DNA from: an uncultured Opitutia bacterium
GTDB taxonomy: Bacteria; Verrucomicrobiota; Verrucomicrobiia; Opitutales; Coraliomargaritaceae
DNA: 5,296 nt
Assembly: GCA_937899295.1 (NCBI GenBank)
Contig: CALBPO010000246.1
Coordinates: 1 to 5,296 of the forward strand
Direction of reading: 5' to 3'
The notes below the pieces were generated by a model. The model made no database searches and was not told the DNA's origin. It saw only the letters and a program-made list of their open reading frames with translations. Shown here one piece after another: positions 1 to 5,296 of the stretch (the stretch's first letter is position 1; the number at the start of each line of letters is the position of its first letter). The translations under genes and the position numbers were made by a program.

Positions 1-48
1 GAGTAGACTATCGCCTCACTGGATACTCTATGACAGGCTGAAAATGAG

Positions 49-102
49 TCGGCGAACACCACTGCGCTTTAACGCACTTGAAAACCCGTGTTTGCGAGCC
101 GA
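49..102 (-). other. Possible folded RNA element downstream of menD
   Basis: Outer arms TCGGC (49-53) and GCCGA (98-102) are complementary. Just inside them AACAC (55-59) pairs with GTGTT (88-92) across an asymmetric internal loop. A small inner hairpin is formed by TGCG (63-66) and CGCA (73-76). Read on the minus strand, the element starts 7 bases after the menD stop codon, so it could end or stabilise the menD transcript. There is no clean T-tract after it on either strand (only a short TTTT a few bases on, minus strand), so it is not a textbook intrinsic terminator. The pairing is seen in the sequence; the function is inference. Confidence 0.25.
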
Positions 103-109
103 TTAAAAA

Positions 110-1864
110 TTAAATCTTTAAAATCTCTGACAGCATCACTTGGTCAGCCTTGCGATCTGTTCTTAGTTCTAAAATACGTAAGCCAGACTCAGGTAAATCT
201 TCGATCGAGGGGACAAAATCATCCCAGCCTTGAATCTGCTCATGATGAACGCCATGCGCTTCACAAAGATTGGCTAAGTCGACTGACTGTGGCGTAGCAA
301 AAAAATCTTCAAAAGGTGAATCTATCTTTGATACGGGCAAGTATTCAAAGATGCCGCCACCGTTATTGTTGATTATTACGACGGTCAGACTGCCTTTTAA
401 CTGACTGGCAGCAAGCAGTCCGTTACTATCATGCAAGAAAGCCAAATCACCTGTCAGCAAGACACTCGGCTTTCCTCCATGAGCGACACCAAGAGCTGTG
501 CTCAATGTGCCATCGATACCATTTGCGCCACGATTGCAGAAAATAGAATGCGCACGGCTACTAGCATCCCAGAAATATTCCGCATAGCGCACGCTCATGC
601 TACTCGCCAGAAAGACAGGCGTATTGATGGGTAAATACTTCGAGAGTAGCCAGGCGACTTTACCTTCAAACATCGTCTCGATTGAACGTATTTTCGTATC
701 TAGCTTATTTGCTGTTTCCTGCTCGTTTGCCAACCATTGCTTACCCCAATTTGATTCGACTCGCTGATGCTTTAAGTGTTCAGCCAGTGACTGCACATCG
801 CCATAGAGCGGCGTAGCGATGCGATGTAAGGGATCTGTGTTGATCGGGCGCGGCGTCAGTAAAAAGGAAACAGCGTCGTGTGAATTGAGCCAGGCACGGA
901 GCACCTTACTCGTGGGTAAGCTGCCAATCTGTAAAATCGCGGTAGGGAATAGTTCTCTAGCCTTTTGCGCATCACGAAGAAAGGCATCGTAACGTGTTAT
1001 TAAAAGAGATTTCCCCTCCGCATGACTACGCAATGGGTTTAAGGCATCCGCAATGACAGGCCAGCCCAACTTATCAGAGATCATTGCTATCGCATCACAA
1101 AAGGCTTCGTCACCGTAGCGTGGATTCTCAGTGCCAACCACAATGATACCTTTGGTATGGCTGCTCAAACGCTCTAAAGCGATCATGTCAATGGCACTAC
1201 TGAGTGAAACGACTTCGCATGGACGCGTTGTCACAGTCGATGCTATTTCAAGTGTCCCCGCATCAACGACTGGCTTAGGGGAATCATTCTTAGGTGACAA
1301 TGGATCGCGAAAAGGGAAATTTAAATGGACAGGTCCCGAGTTAGCATTGAGCGAAATGTGCACCGCATGGACGAGTGTCTGTCGAAGATAAGCTAGCGTA
1401 TCTGACGACGCTTCTGGCAAGGCCAATTCAGCGAAATGGCGCACATAATCACCGTAGAGTTTACACTGATCGATAGTTTGCCCTGAGCTGCAGTTACGTA
1501 ATTCTGGCGGTCGGTCTGCCGTGAGTAAAAGCAAGGGCGTGCCACTCATCGAAGCCTCGACAACTGCGGGCCAGTAATTAGCCGCTGCTGATCCAGAGGT
1601 GCAGACCAGCGCAACCGGACGACCTGTGCTCTTAGCAAGACCAAGGGCATAGAAAGCAGCTGAGCGTTCATCTAGAATCGAGAGAGCCTCGATCCGCGGA
1701 TTACGCGCCGCGGCAAGAGTCAAAGGAGTCGAACGTGAGCCGGGCGAGGTGATCACAGTCTGGATACCTAAACGTGCAAGCACTTCCATCGTGAGCGCAC
1801 CCCAGCACGAATTCAGAGTCGAGCGTGCTGTAAGATCGAAGGGTTCTGTTTCTAAAAGCGGCAT
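110..1864 (-). CDS. menD: MenD, SEPHCHC synthase (menaquinone biosynthesis)
   Basis: 2-succinyl-5-enolpyruvyl-6-hydroxy-3-cyclohexene-1-carboxylate synthase, a cytosolic thiamine-diphosphate and Mg-dependent enzyme. It joins isochorismate to the succinyl semialdehyde unit from 2-oxoglutarate, the first committed step of classical menaquinone synthesis. Counting from the ATG at 1864 (584 residues; E. coli MenD is about 556) the family signatures appear in order: SPGSRSTPL at 40-48, DERSAAF at 65-71 with the cofactor-activating Glu66, CTSGSAAANY at 88-97, TADRPPELR at 115-123, GQTIDQ at 128-133, RGANGIDGT at 445-453, and the ThDP/Mg motif GDLAFLHDSNGL (472-483) followed by NNNGGGIF (499-506). 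These set it apart from acetolactate synthase and other relatives. The frame looks intact. A TTG at 1873 would add three residues; neither start has a well-spaced ribosome site, and I prefer the ATG because a TAATG stop-start junction occurs there. It lies 80-89 bp downstream of the cytochrome c gene, same strand, so co-transcription is possible but not shown. Confidence 0.96.
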   Translation of the reverse strand: MPLLETEPFDLTARSTLNSCWGALTMEVLARLGIQTVITSPGSRSTPLTLAAARNPRIEALSILDERSAAFYALGLAKSTGRPVALVCTSGSAAANYWPAVVEASMSGTPLLLLTADRPPELRNCSSGQTIDQCKLYGDYVRHFAELALPEASSDTLAYLRQTLVHAVHISLNANSGPVHLNFPFRDPLSPKNDSPKPVVDAGTLEIASTVTTRPCEVVSLSSAIDMIALERLSSHTKGIIVVGTENPRYGDEAFCDAIAMISDKLGWPVIADALNPLRSHAEGKSLLITRYDAFLRDAQKARELFPTAILQIGSLPTSKVLRAWLNSHDAVSFLLTPRPINTDPLHRIATPLYGDVQSLAEHLKHQRVESNWGKQWLANEQETANKLDTKIRSIETMFEGKVAWLLSKYLPINTPVFLASSMSVRYAEYFWDASSRAHSIFCNRGANGIDGTLSTALGVAHGGKPSVLLTGDLAFLHDSNGLLAASQLKGSLTVVIINNNGGGIFEYLPVSKIDSPFEDFFATPQSVDLANLCEAHGVHHEQIQGWDDFVPSIEDLPESGLRILELRTDRKADQVMLSEILKI

Positions 1865-1920
1865 TACCTGCAAGGTGTCACACTCTTTCGGAAATTCAAC
1901 GCCAGAAAGCGGATGCTCAT
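1864..1920 (-). other. Possible 18-codon leader frame ending on the menD start
   Basis: An ATG at 1920 opens a frame reading MSIRFLALNFRKSVTPCR, whose TAA stop overlaps the menD ATG as TAATG. This is the same junction type as between ccoO and the ccoP-like gene in this window. The frame would place ribosomes exactly at the menD ATG, allowing translational coupling. Against it: no clear Shine-Dalgarno sequence precedes the ATG, the peptide resembles nothing I know, and a frame this short can arise by chance. It sits directly after the inverted repeat at 1925-1948. Confidence 0.2.
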
Positions 1921-1924
1921 CTGA

Positions 1925-1948
1925 AGCTTTTAAGTATGCTTAAAAGCT
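1925..1948. repeat. Perfect inverted repeat between the cytochrome c gene and menD
   Basis: Arms AGCTTTTAAG (1925-1934) and CTTAAAAGCT (1939-1948) are exact reverse complements around a four-base spacer, TATG on the plus strand. The element starts six bases after the cytochrome c stop codon on the minus strand. As RNA it would form a 10-bp, AT-rich stem with a CATA loop. No T-run follows on either strand, so it is not a canonical intrinsic terminator. It could instead be a 3' stability or processing stem, a partial terminator setting menD level, or a protein-binding dyad upstream of menD. Confidence 0.6.
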
Positions 1949-1953
1949 GATAA

Positions 1954-2712
1954 CTAATGCGCGTCGTCTTCAGTGGCAACTTCACCATCAACAGGAAGCT
2001 CTTCGACCAGCGGGGCAGTCACCTCAGGGACTGGACCCAGGCCTTCTTTAAGCTCAACGGCTTGCCACGGAACCGATCGCCCAGCATAGAGATCACTGTA
2101 ATCAGCGATAGTCGCCACAGTCACCTCCGAGGCGCTGTTGCCCCACTCCTGCCGAATGTAGGTGATCACACCCGCGATGTCTTTATCGCTCAAGGCGAGT
2201 CCACTTGAACCGAACGCAGGCATGTTGCCATTATACTTACTGCCCTTGACTAGGATTGGACCATTTAAGCCGTTAATCAAAATCCGTGAGACAACCTGAG
2301 GATGGCCAGTAACCCAGTTGGATGCTACGAGTGGCGGGTAGACACCAAGCACACCATTGCCATCCGCTTGGTGACACTGTGCACACTGGTTGCGGTAAAC
2401 CTTAGCGCCACGGTCAAAAAGAGCAATCTCAACGGGCTTAGGCGCCCCAGCATTGGGATCAAAGTCAGGCGAGTAAGCATCCCAACGGTATCCGCCAGAG
2501 TGCTCAACGAGATACACACCGCCCCAAAAACAGAGGGCAGCAAAGACAAACATTAAGAAGATAGGAACTGGCGAGAAACCTTCCTGCGGTTCTTCCTTCT
2601 CACGCATGAGCTGAGCGTGCACATCTTGCATGTGCTCATCTTGCATAGCTGCCTTCTCCAGAGATCCACGGCCTTTTACGCTAGGGTCTGTGATGTGTTC
2701 TTCTTCACTCAT
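1954..2712 (-). CDS. ccoP: CcoP-like membrane-anchored monoheme cytochrome c
   Basis: 252-residue c-type cytochrome, the third subunit of the oxidase by position. Residues 1-47 are charged and probably cytoplasmic; they include a duplicated [10 protein letters not shown] motif at 23-32. One membrane helix spans about 48-69, followed by a periplasmic class I cytochrome c domain. The haem site is CAQCH at 110-114, and GNMPAF places the likely axial ligand at Met164. From about 205 the tail is acidic and proline-containing, with no second CxxCH. Canonical proteobacterial CcoP carries two haems c, so this is a single-haem version. It should pass electrons from soluble or membrane cytochromes towards CcoO and CcoN. 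The ATG overlaps the ccoO stop as TAATG and has no good Shine-Dalgarno sequence, so translation is probably coupled to ccoO. Calling it CcoP rests on gene order and the anchored cytochrome fold; a generic cytochrome c partner is the alternative. Confidence 0.85.
   Translation of the reverse strand: MSEEEHITDPSVKGRGSLEKAAMQDEHMQDVHAQLMREKEEPQEGFSPVPIFLMFVFAALCFWGGVYLVEHSGGYRWDAYSPDFDPNAGAPKPVEIALFDRGAKVYRNQCAQCHQADGNGVLGVYPPLVASNWVTGHPQVVSRILINGLNGPILVKGSKYNGNMPAFGSSGLALSDKDIAGVITYIRQEWGNSASEVTVATIADYSDLYAGRSVPWQAVELKEGLGPVPEVTAPLVEELPVDGEVATEDDAH
2617..2646. repeat. 15-bp tandem duplication inside the CcoP-like gene
   Basis: Two adjacent 15-base units, 2617-2631 and 2632-2646, match at 14 of 15 positions; the difference is A at 2621 versus T at 2636. 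On the coding strand they read ATGCAAGATGTGCAC and ATGCAAGATGAGCAC. Unit length is a multiple of three, so the frame is kept and the protein gains MQDEH followed by MQDVH (residues 23-32) just before the membrane helix. This looks like a recent in-frame slippage duplication. Confidence 0.85.
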
Positions 2713-3401
2713 TATTCTAGAATCGGTGCTTCGGGCAAACTATAGTTGATCTTAAGACTGAGAAGATACTCAACCAATGCTTTGGCACGGCGAGTCGGCA
2801 CGACCTCGTAGCCAGTCTCTGGAGCATACTCAGAATCAGGTGGAAATGTGAGGGCCTCTTCTGAGGGCTTACCGGCAATTTGGCGCACATCGTATAGGAA
2901 TGCAAAGGGTGGCATCGTTGAGCCCTTAGAGACGATCTGCGGGTTGTATAAATGAAGGTGATTCCAATCTCGCCCCGCATCTCCTGCGTAGCGACCACCC
3001 AGGTGCGCTAGATCGGGCCCAGTTCGCATTGTTCCTAAAAGAACACGTTCTTGTAGTATATAGTCACGAGCAACCGTCTGACGAGGTCCCCACCCTCGCT
3101 CAATATCTGCACCGAACTCATTACGACGCACTTGTTGACTATGGCAATAGATGCAACCCATCGAAATATAAATTTCTTTACCCTGCTGAGCAAGGCCGAC
3201 CGGCATGGCGGGATAGAGAGGTTCACCTTCAGCCATCACCATGACTGGCATCCCGTTTTCGTCTAAATCATCGGTCGCTTCAAGGGTCTCAGTAGTCTGC
3301 GTAAGACTACCGATTTGAATGTGACTAGTCAGAATCAAACCAGTAAATGAAAACGCGAGTGCGAAGAAAATACCGCAGAAAAGTAGTGGTAAGTTTTTCA
3401 C
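2712..3401 (-). CDS. ccoO: CcoO, cbb3 oxidase monoheme cytochrome c subunit II
   Basis: 229-residue membrane-anchored cytochrome c of the cbb3 oxidase, which relays electrons to the low-spin haem in CcoN. An N-terminal hydrophobic helix (about 4-26) anchors the protein. The periplasmic domain has the family haem motif [11 protein letters not shown], with Cys83, Cys86 and His87. The CcoO signature [13 protein letters not shown] lies at 126-138, then HLYNPQ (150-155), and STMPPFAFL (161-169) supplies the axial Met163. Length is close to the usual 200-230 residues, and no part appears missing. The start is GTG, overlapping the ccoN stop as GTGA, and is fixed by a full AAGGAGGT ribosome site eight bases upstream. 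The stop overlaps the next ATG, leaving no room for a ccoQ gene between ccoO and the ccoP-like gene. Confidence 0.96.
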   Translation of the reverse strand: MKNLPLLFCGIFFALAFSFTGLILTSHIQIGSLTQTTETLEATDDLDENGMPVMVMAEGEPLYPAMPVGLAQQGKEIYISMGCIYCHSQQVRRNEFGADIERGWGPRQTVARDYILQERVLLGTMRTGPDLAHLGGRYAGDAGRDWNHLHLYNPQIVSKGSTMPPFAFLYDVRQIAGKPSEEALTFPPDSEYAPETGYEVVPTRRAKALVEYLLSLKINYSLPEAPILE

Positions 3402-4864
3402 TGAGCCGTACCTCCTTCATTCGAGCCAAGAAGCGTCGGGCCTTGCTTAGCAAGGACGGTACCCGCAGCGAAGAGCATCCAGAAAAAGTTAGCCGCAAAA
3501 GCAATGTGTCCCACCGTCAGAAAAAGACCTGAGACCGAACGCGCTTTGAGCCAAGGGATCGTGTTTTGGACAACTTCAAGGAACGGAATTTCAGCATTGT
3601 TCATTTCTAGACCTTGAATCCAGCCGCCAACTTGAAGCGCAACAATCATGATCGTAATGCCTAATGCGCATGCCCAGAAATGCAGTTTAATCAAGAATGA
3701 TGAAGGCCATTCGCGCTTAAGTAAGCGGGGCATCATGTAGTAAACACCACCGAACATAATCATGGTAAAGAAAGCGTATACCCCGTGGTGGGCATGTCCT
3801 ACAGTGAAGTGAGTAAAGTGCGTAATTTCACTGACTGTGCGAAGTGCCATGGCCGAACCAATCAAGCTGACCAAGGTGTAAGAGATGGCTCCGAAAACGA
3901 CAAAGCGTAGCGTAGGACTGCGCCATACTTCTTTATACAAGCCGACCACAGACATGTGGTGATTGATACCAACCACCACGACTGGAATGACCATCATAAC
4001 GGATGCGACGATACCTGCCGAAATGAGCCAAACAGGAATCGGACCACCGATTAAATGGTGGATGCCTGCCCAATTATAAAAAATGGCCAGTGCCCAGAAA
4101 CCGAGTACCGATAAATAGTAAGAGTAAATCGGCCGCCCCAAAACCTTTGGTATTAGGTAGTAGGCTGTCGCCAGTGCCATCGGTGTAAACCAGAGCCCCA
4201 ATACATTGTGAGCAAACCACCAGTTAGTCACCGACTGCACAACGCCACGCGCAGGAAACCATATGATCATAACCTGTGCGACGACGTAGAGCCATGGGAA
4301 CCAAAAGAGCGCTGCAAGTATATACCACTGCGATACATAGACGTGGTCCCCTTTCCGAAAACGAAATGCCATCACACCCCAGACCCCAATCAGAGCATAA
4401 GAAATAGCCAGGAGTGGCGTCGCATACTTAGGTATCTCGAGCCACTCAACCGAAGTGATATCCCCGCGGAGAATACCAAAGATGCCGACCGTCAGGCCTA
4501 TGTTCCAGAAAACACCAGCAATGAACAGAATTCCCTTATGATTAATCGGTGCACGACATAGGCGTGCCATAATCCAGAGACCAACCGCAAAGATGATATT
4601 ACTAGCCCAACCCAGCGCCATTGCATTGAGGTGCGCAGAACGGACTCGACCAAATGTGAGAAACTCAAAGGTGCTAGCGAAGTTTGGCTGGTGCGCCTTA
4701 ACAGCAACCAAGAGTGCAAAGACAGTACCAATCAGCAGCCAAGCAATCGCGGAAATCACAAAAAAGAGTGCGGCCGAACGAATCGAAGCATCGATTTGAC
4801 TCAGCTCTAGACGAACCGCTTCACTAGTGGAAGAGTAAGGGCCCTGTTTTTGATCTGCTGACAT
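3398..4864 (-). CDS. ccoN: CcoN, cbb3-type cytochrome c oxidase catalytic subunit I
   Basis: 488-residue, roughly 12-helix inner-membrane protein that reduces O2 to water and pumps protons. Ligands fit the C-family pattern: His78 (RSAHLN) and His359 for low-spin haem b, His357 (TVGHAH) for haem b3, and His219 (WWFAHN), His269 and His270 (WAGIHH) for CuB. Tyr263 is 44 residues after His219, the spacing of the cross-linked His/Tyr pair in Pseudomonas stutzeri CcoN (His207/Tyr251, from memory). Tyr235, Ser252 and Tyr329 fall where K-channel residues are expected. The glutamate usually 22 residues before the haem b3 ligand (Glu323 in P. stutzeri) is Ile335 here. Nitric oxide reductase is unlikely because the HLWVEGxWE-type glutamates are absent. 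The protein is not fused to CcoO. Its ATG has no visible Shine-Dalgarno sequence; candidate promoter boxes lie in the 106-bp gap upstream. Confidence 0.97.
   Translation of the reverse strand: MSADQKQGPYSSTSEAVRLELSQIDASIRSAALFFVISAIAWLLIGTVFALLVAVKAHQPNFASTFEFLTFGRVRSAHLNAMALGWASNIIFAVGLWIMARLCRAPINHKGILFIAGVFWNIGLTVGIFGILRGDITSVEWLEIPKYATPLLAISYALIGVWGVMAFRFRKGDHVYVSQWYILAALFWFPWLYVVAQVMIIWFPARGVVQSVTNWWFAHNVLGLWFTPMALATAYYLIPKVLGRPIYSYYLSVLGFWALAIFYNWAGIHHLIGGPIPVWLISAGIVASVMMVIPVVVVGINHHMSVVGLYKEVWRSPTLRFVVFGAISYTLVSLIGSAMALRTVSEITHFTHFTVGHAHHGVYAFFTMIMFGGVYYMMPRLLKREWPSSFLIKLHFWACALGITIMIVALQVGGWIQGLEMNNAEIPFLEVVQNTIPWLKARSVSGLFLTVGHIAFAANFFWMLFAAGTVLAKQGPTLLGSNEGGTAQ
3410..3417 (-). promoter_or_regulatory. 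Full-length Shine-Dalgarno sequence for ccoO
   Basis: The minus strand reads AAGGAGGT here, an eight-base match to the 16S rRNA anti-Shine-Dalgarno consensus. It is separated by eight bases from the GTG at 3401 and lies inside the last codons of ccoN. It decides the otherwise ambiguous GTG start of ccoO and predicts strong independent initiation there, unlike ccoN and the ccoP-like gene, which have no clear site. Confidence 0.85.
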
Positions 4865-4970
4865 TACGACGGTAGAATTAAAATTATAAATGAAGAATTA
4901 CGAATAAAAATAGGCAGTATAAGAATCAGAAGGCTGAACTAGAAAAAGTCCTAATCTTTCAACCTAATTT
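4865..4970 (-). promoter_or_regulatory. AT-rich gap with candidate ccoNOP promoter
   Basis: This 106-bp region between ccoS and ccoN is much richer in A+T than the flanking genes. On the minus strand it contains a perfect TATAAT (plus-strand positions 4883-4888), which would start transcription about a dozen bases before the ccoN ATG, and a TATACT (4916-4921) giving a leader of about 45 bases. Neither has a convincing TTGACA at 16-18 bases. A short dyad, TTCAG-CCTT-CTGAT on the minus strand (4925-4938), lies just upstream of the second box. It does not match the FNR consensus well. A promoter is likely from context; which box is used is unknown. Confidence 0.4.
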
Positions 4971-5177
4971 TTAATCCTCCTCGTTCTTCTCGCCAGGGAA
5001 GGTATCAGATATCTCTCCCTCGGGCTCCTCATCAGTAAATATTGTTTTAGCTTGAGAATTGAAATTACGAAGTTGGCCCTTTTTGGCAGTCCAATAAAGT
5101 GCGCTAATCGCGACGATAAAAAAAACGACCCCCAAAAAAATAAGAGGAATCAGATCGGTGTAAGTTTCAGCATCCAT
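4971..5177 (-). CDS. ccoS: CcoS-like cbb3 oxidase assembly protein
   Basis: 68-residue single-span membrane protein. CcoS is required in studied proteobacteria for placing haem b and the haem b3/CuB centre in CcoN. A hydrophobic helix covers about residues 8-29, followed by AKKGQLRNFNSQAKTIFTDE (31-50). This matches the family pattern of a short helix, then a W..KxGQ[FL]-type turn and a hydrophobic-D/E-E/D stretch. The tail is very acidic: 10 of the last 20 residues are Asp or Glu, a longer tail than I expect from typical CcoS. The ATG is preceded by GGAG (5188-5191) ten bases upstream. Position directly upstream of ccoN on the same strand supports the call. CcoQ is the main alternative among small oxidase proteins, but the GQ and D/E motif favours CcoS. 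Confidence 0.82.
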   Translation of the reverse strand: MDAETYTDLIPLIFLGVVFFIVAISALYWTAKKGQLRNFNSQAKTIFTDEEPEGEISDTFPGEKNEED

Positions 5178-5296
5178 TCGGCAACTACTCCGTTTCTGCA
5201 GTTTCTATATCGAATGTCTCTTCAGCTTTAGCGTTTTGTGGAGAAATCCACAAGTCGGGTAGCCTCCGCGACGGTACGGTATGGCAAAAACTTTAG
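5178..5296 (-). other. Unassigned edge, possibly 3' end of an upstream gene
   Basis: Two minus-strand frames are open from the window edge: one ends at a TAA at 5228-5230 (22 codons), the other at a TAG at 5205-5207 (29 codons). The third frame has a stop at 5293-5295 and then stays open without an ATG to a TAG at 5185-5187, just before ccoS. None of the tails resembles a protein I recognise. In many genomes ccoI or ccoH lies upstream of ccoS, but nothing visible confirms that here. The region also holds the GGAG ribosome site of ccoS. Confidence 0.2.

Noticed and set aside
2..106. Plus-strand frame open from the window edge to a TAA at 104-106 (34 codons), and another ending at 39-41; both could be the tail of a convergent gene.
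   Set aside because: Neither tail resembles a known protein, both are too short to judge, and base content gives no support. Sequence to the left of the window would decide.
110..1864. Acetolactate synthase or another thiamine-diphosphate enzyme as an alternative for menD.
   Set aside because: SPGSRSTPL, DERSAAF, GQTIDQ and NNNGGGIF are MenD signatures in the right order, and the length fits MenD.
1925..1948. Canonical intrinsic terminator after the ccoP-like gene.
   Set aside because: The stem is AT-rich and no T-run follows on either strand, so it is listed as an inverted repeat of unknown role.
4208..4561. 117-codon plus-strand open frame opposite ccoN, and other frames of 60-90 codons opposite or offset from menD, ccoO and the ccoP-like gene.
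   Set aside because: Their compositions look like shadows of the real minus-strand genes, they show no recognisable domain, and the minus-strand genes have clear family signatures over the same bases.
3398..4864. Nitric oxide reductase (NorB) as an alternative for the haem-copper subunit.
   Set aside because: The CuB-region tyrosine is present and the NOR glutamates of the HLWVEGxWE motif are absent; CcoO is adjacent.
4925..4938. FNR/CRP-like dyad upstream of ccoN (TTCAG-CCTT-CTGAT on the minus strand), tempting because cbb3 genes are often FNR-controlled.
   Set aside because: The half-sites lack the TTGAT/ATCAA core, so it is recorded only as a weak dyad.

Overview
All recognisable genes lie on the minus strand and read from right to left: ccoS, ccoN, ccoO, a ccoP-like monoheme cytochrome c gene, then menD. 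The window therefore holds the catalytic genes of a cbb3-type (C-family haem-copper) cytochrome c oxidase, one of its assembly factors, and an enzyme of menaquinone synthesis. This indicates a Gram-negative bacterium that respires oxygen at low concentrations and makes menaquinone by the classical chorismate/o-succinylbenzoate route. The divergent CcoN/CcoO sequences, the monoheme third subunit and the fairly balanced base composition remind me of marine Verrucomicrobiota (Opitutales/Puniceicoccales type). That placement is an impression from memory and was not tested.

Layout. Positions 5178-5296 hold no gene I can name; they may be the 3' end of an upstream gene or a spacer. ccoS (4971-5177) is followed by a 106-bp AT-rich gap with two candidate -10 boxes, probably the oxidase promoter. 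ccoN, ccoO and the ccoP-like gene (4864 down to 1954) form a tight unit with a GTGA overlap (ccoN/ccoO) and a TAATG overlap (ccoO/ccoP). An 80-bp gap with a perfect 10-bp inverted repeat and a possible 18-codon leader frame separates them from menD (1864 or 1873 down to 110). Positions 1-109 hold a possible folded RNA element and no supported gene.

How the genes work together. CcoN carries the low-spin haem b and the haem b3/CuB site where O2 is reduced. CcoO and the CcoP-like protein are membrane-anchored c-type cytochromes that pass electrons to it. CcoS is needed to fit cofactors into CcoN. MenD makes SEPHCHC, an early menaquinone intermediate; the menaquinone pool would feed a quinol:cytochrome c reductase (not in the window) that reduces the cytochromes supplying this oxidase. 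The points most worth a second look are the single-haem CcoP, loss in CcoN of the glutamate usually bound to the haem b3 ligand, the Met/His tandem duplication in the CcoP N-terminus, and the control region before menD. I found no mobile element, CRISPR array, tRNA or rRNA, and no wholly unknown multigene system.
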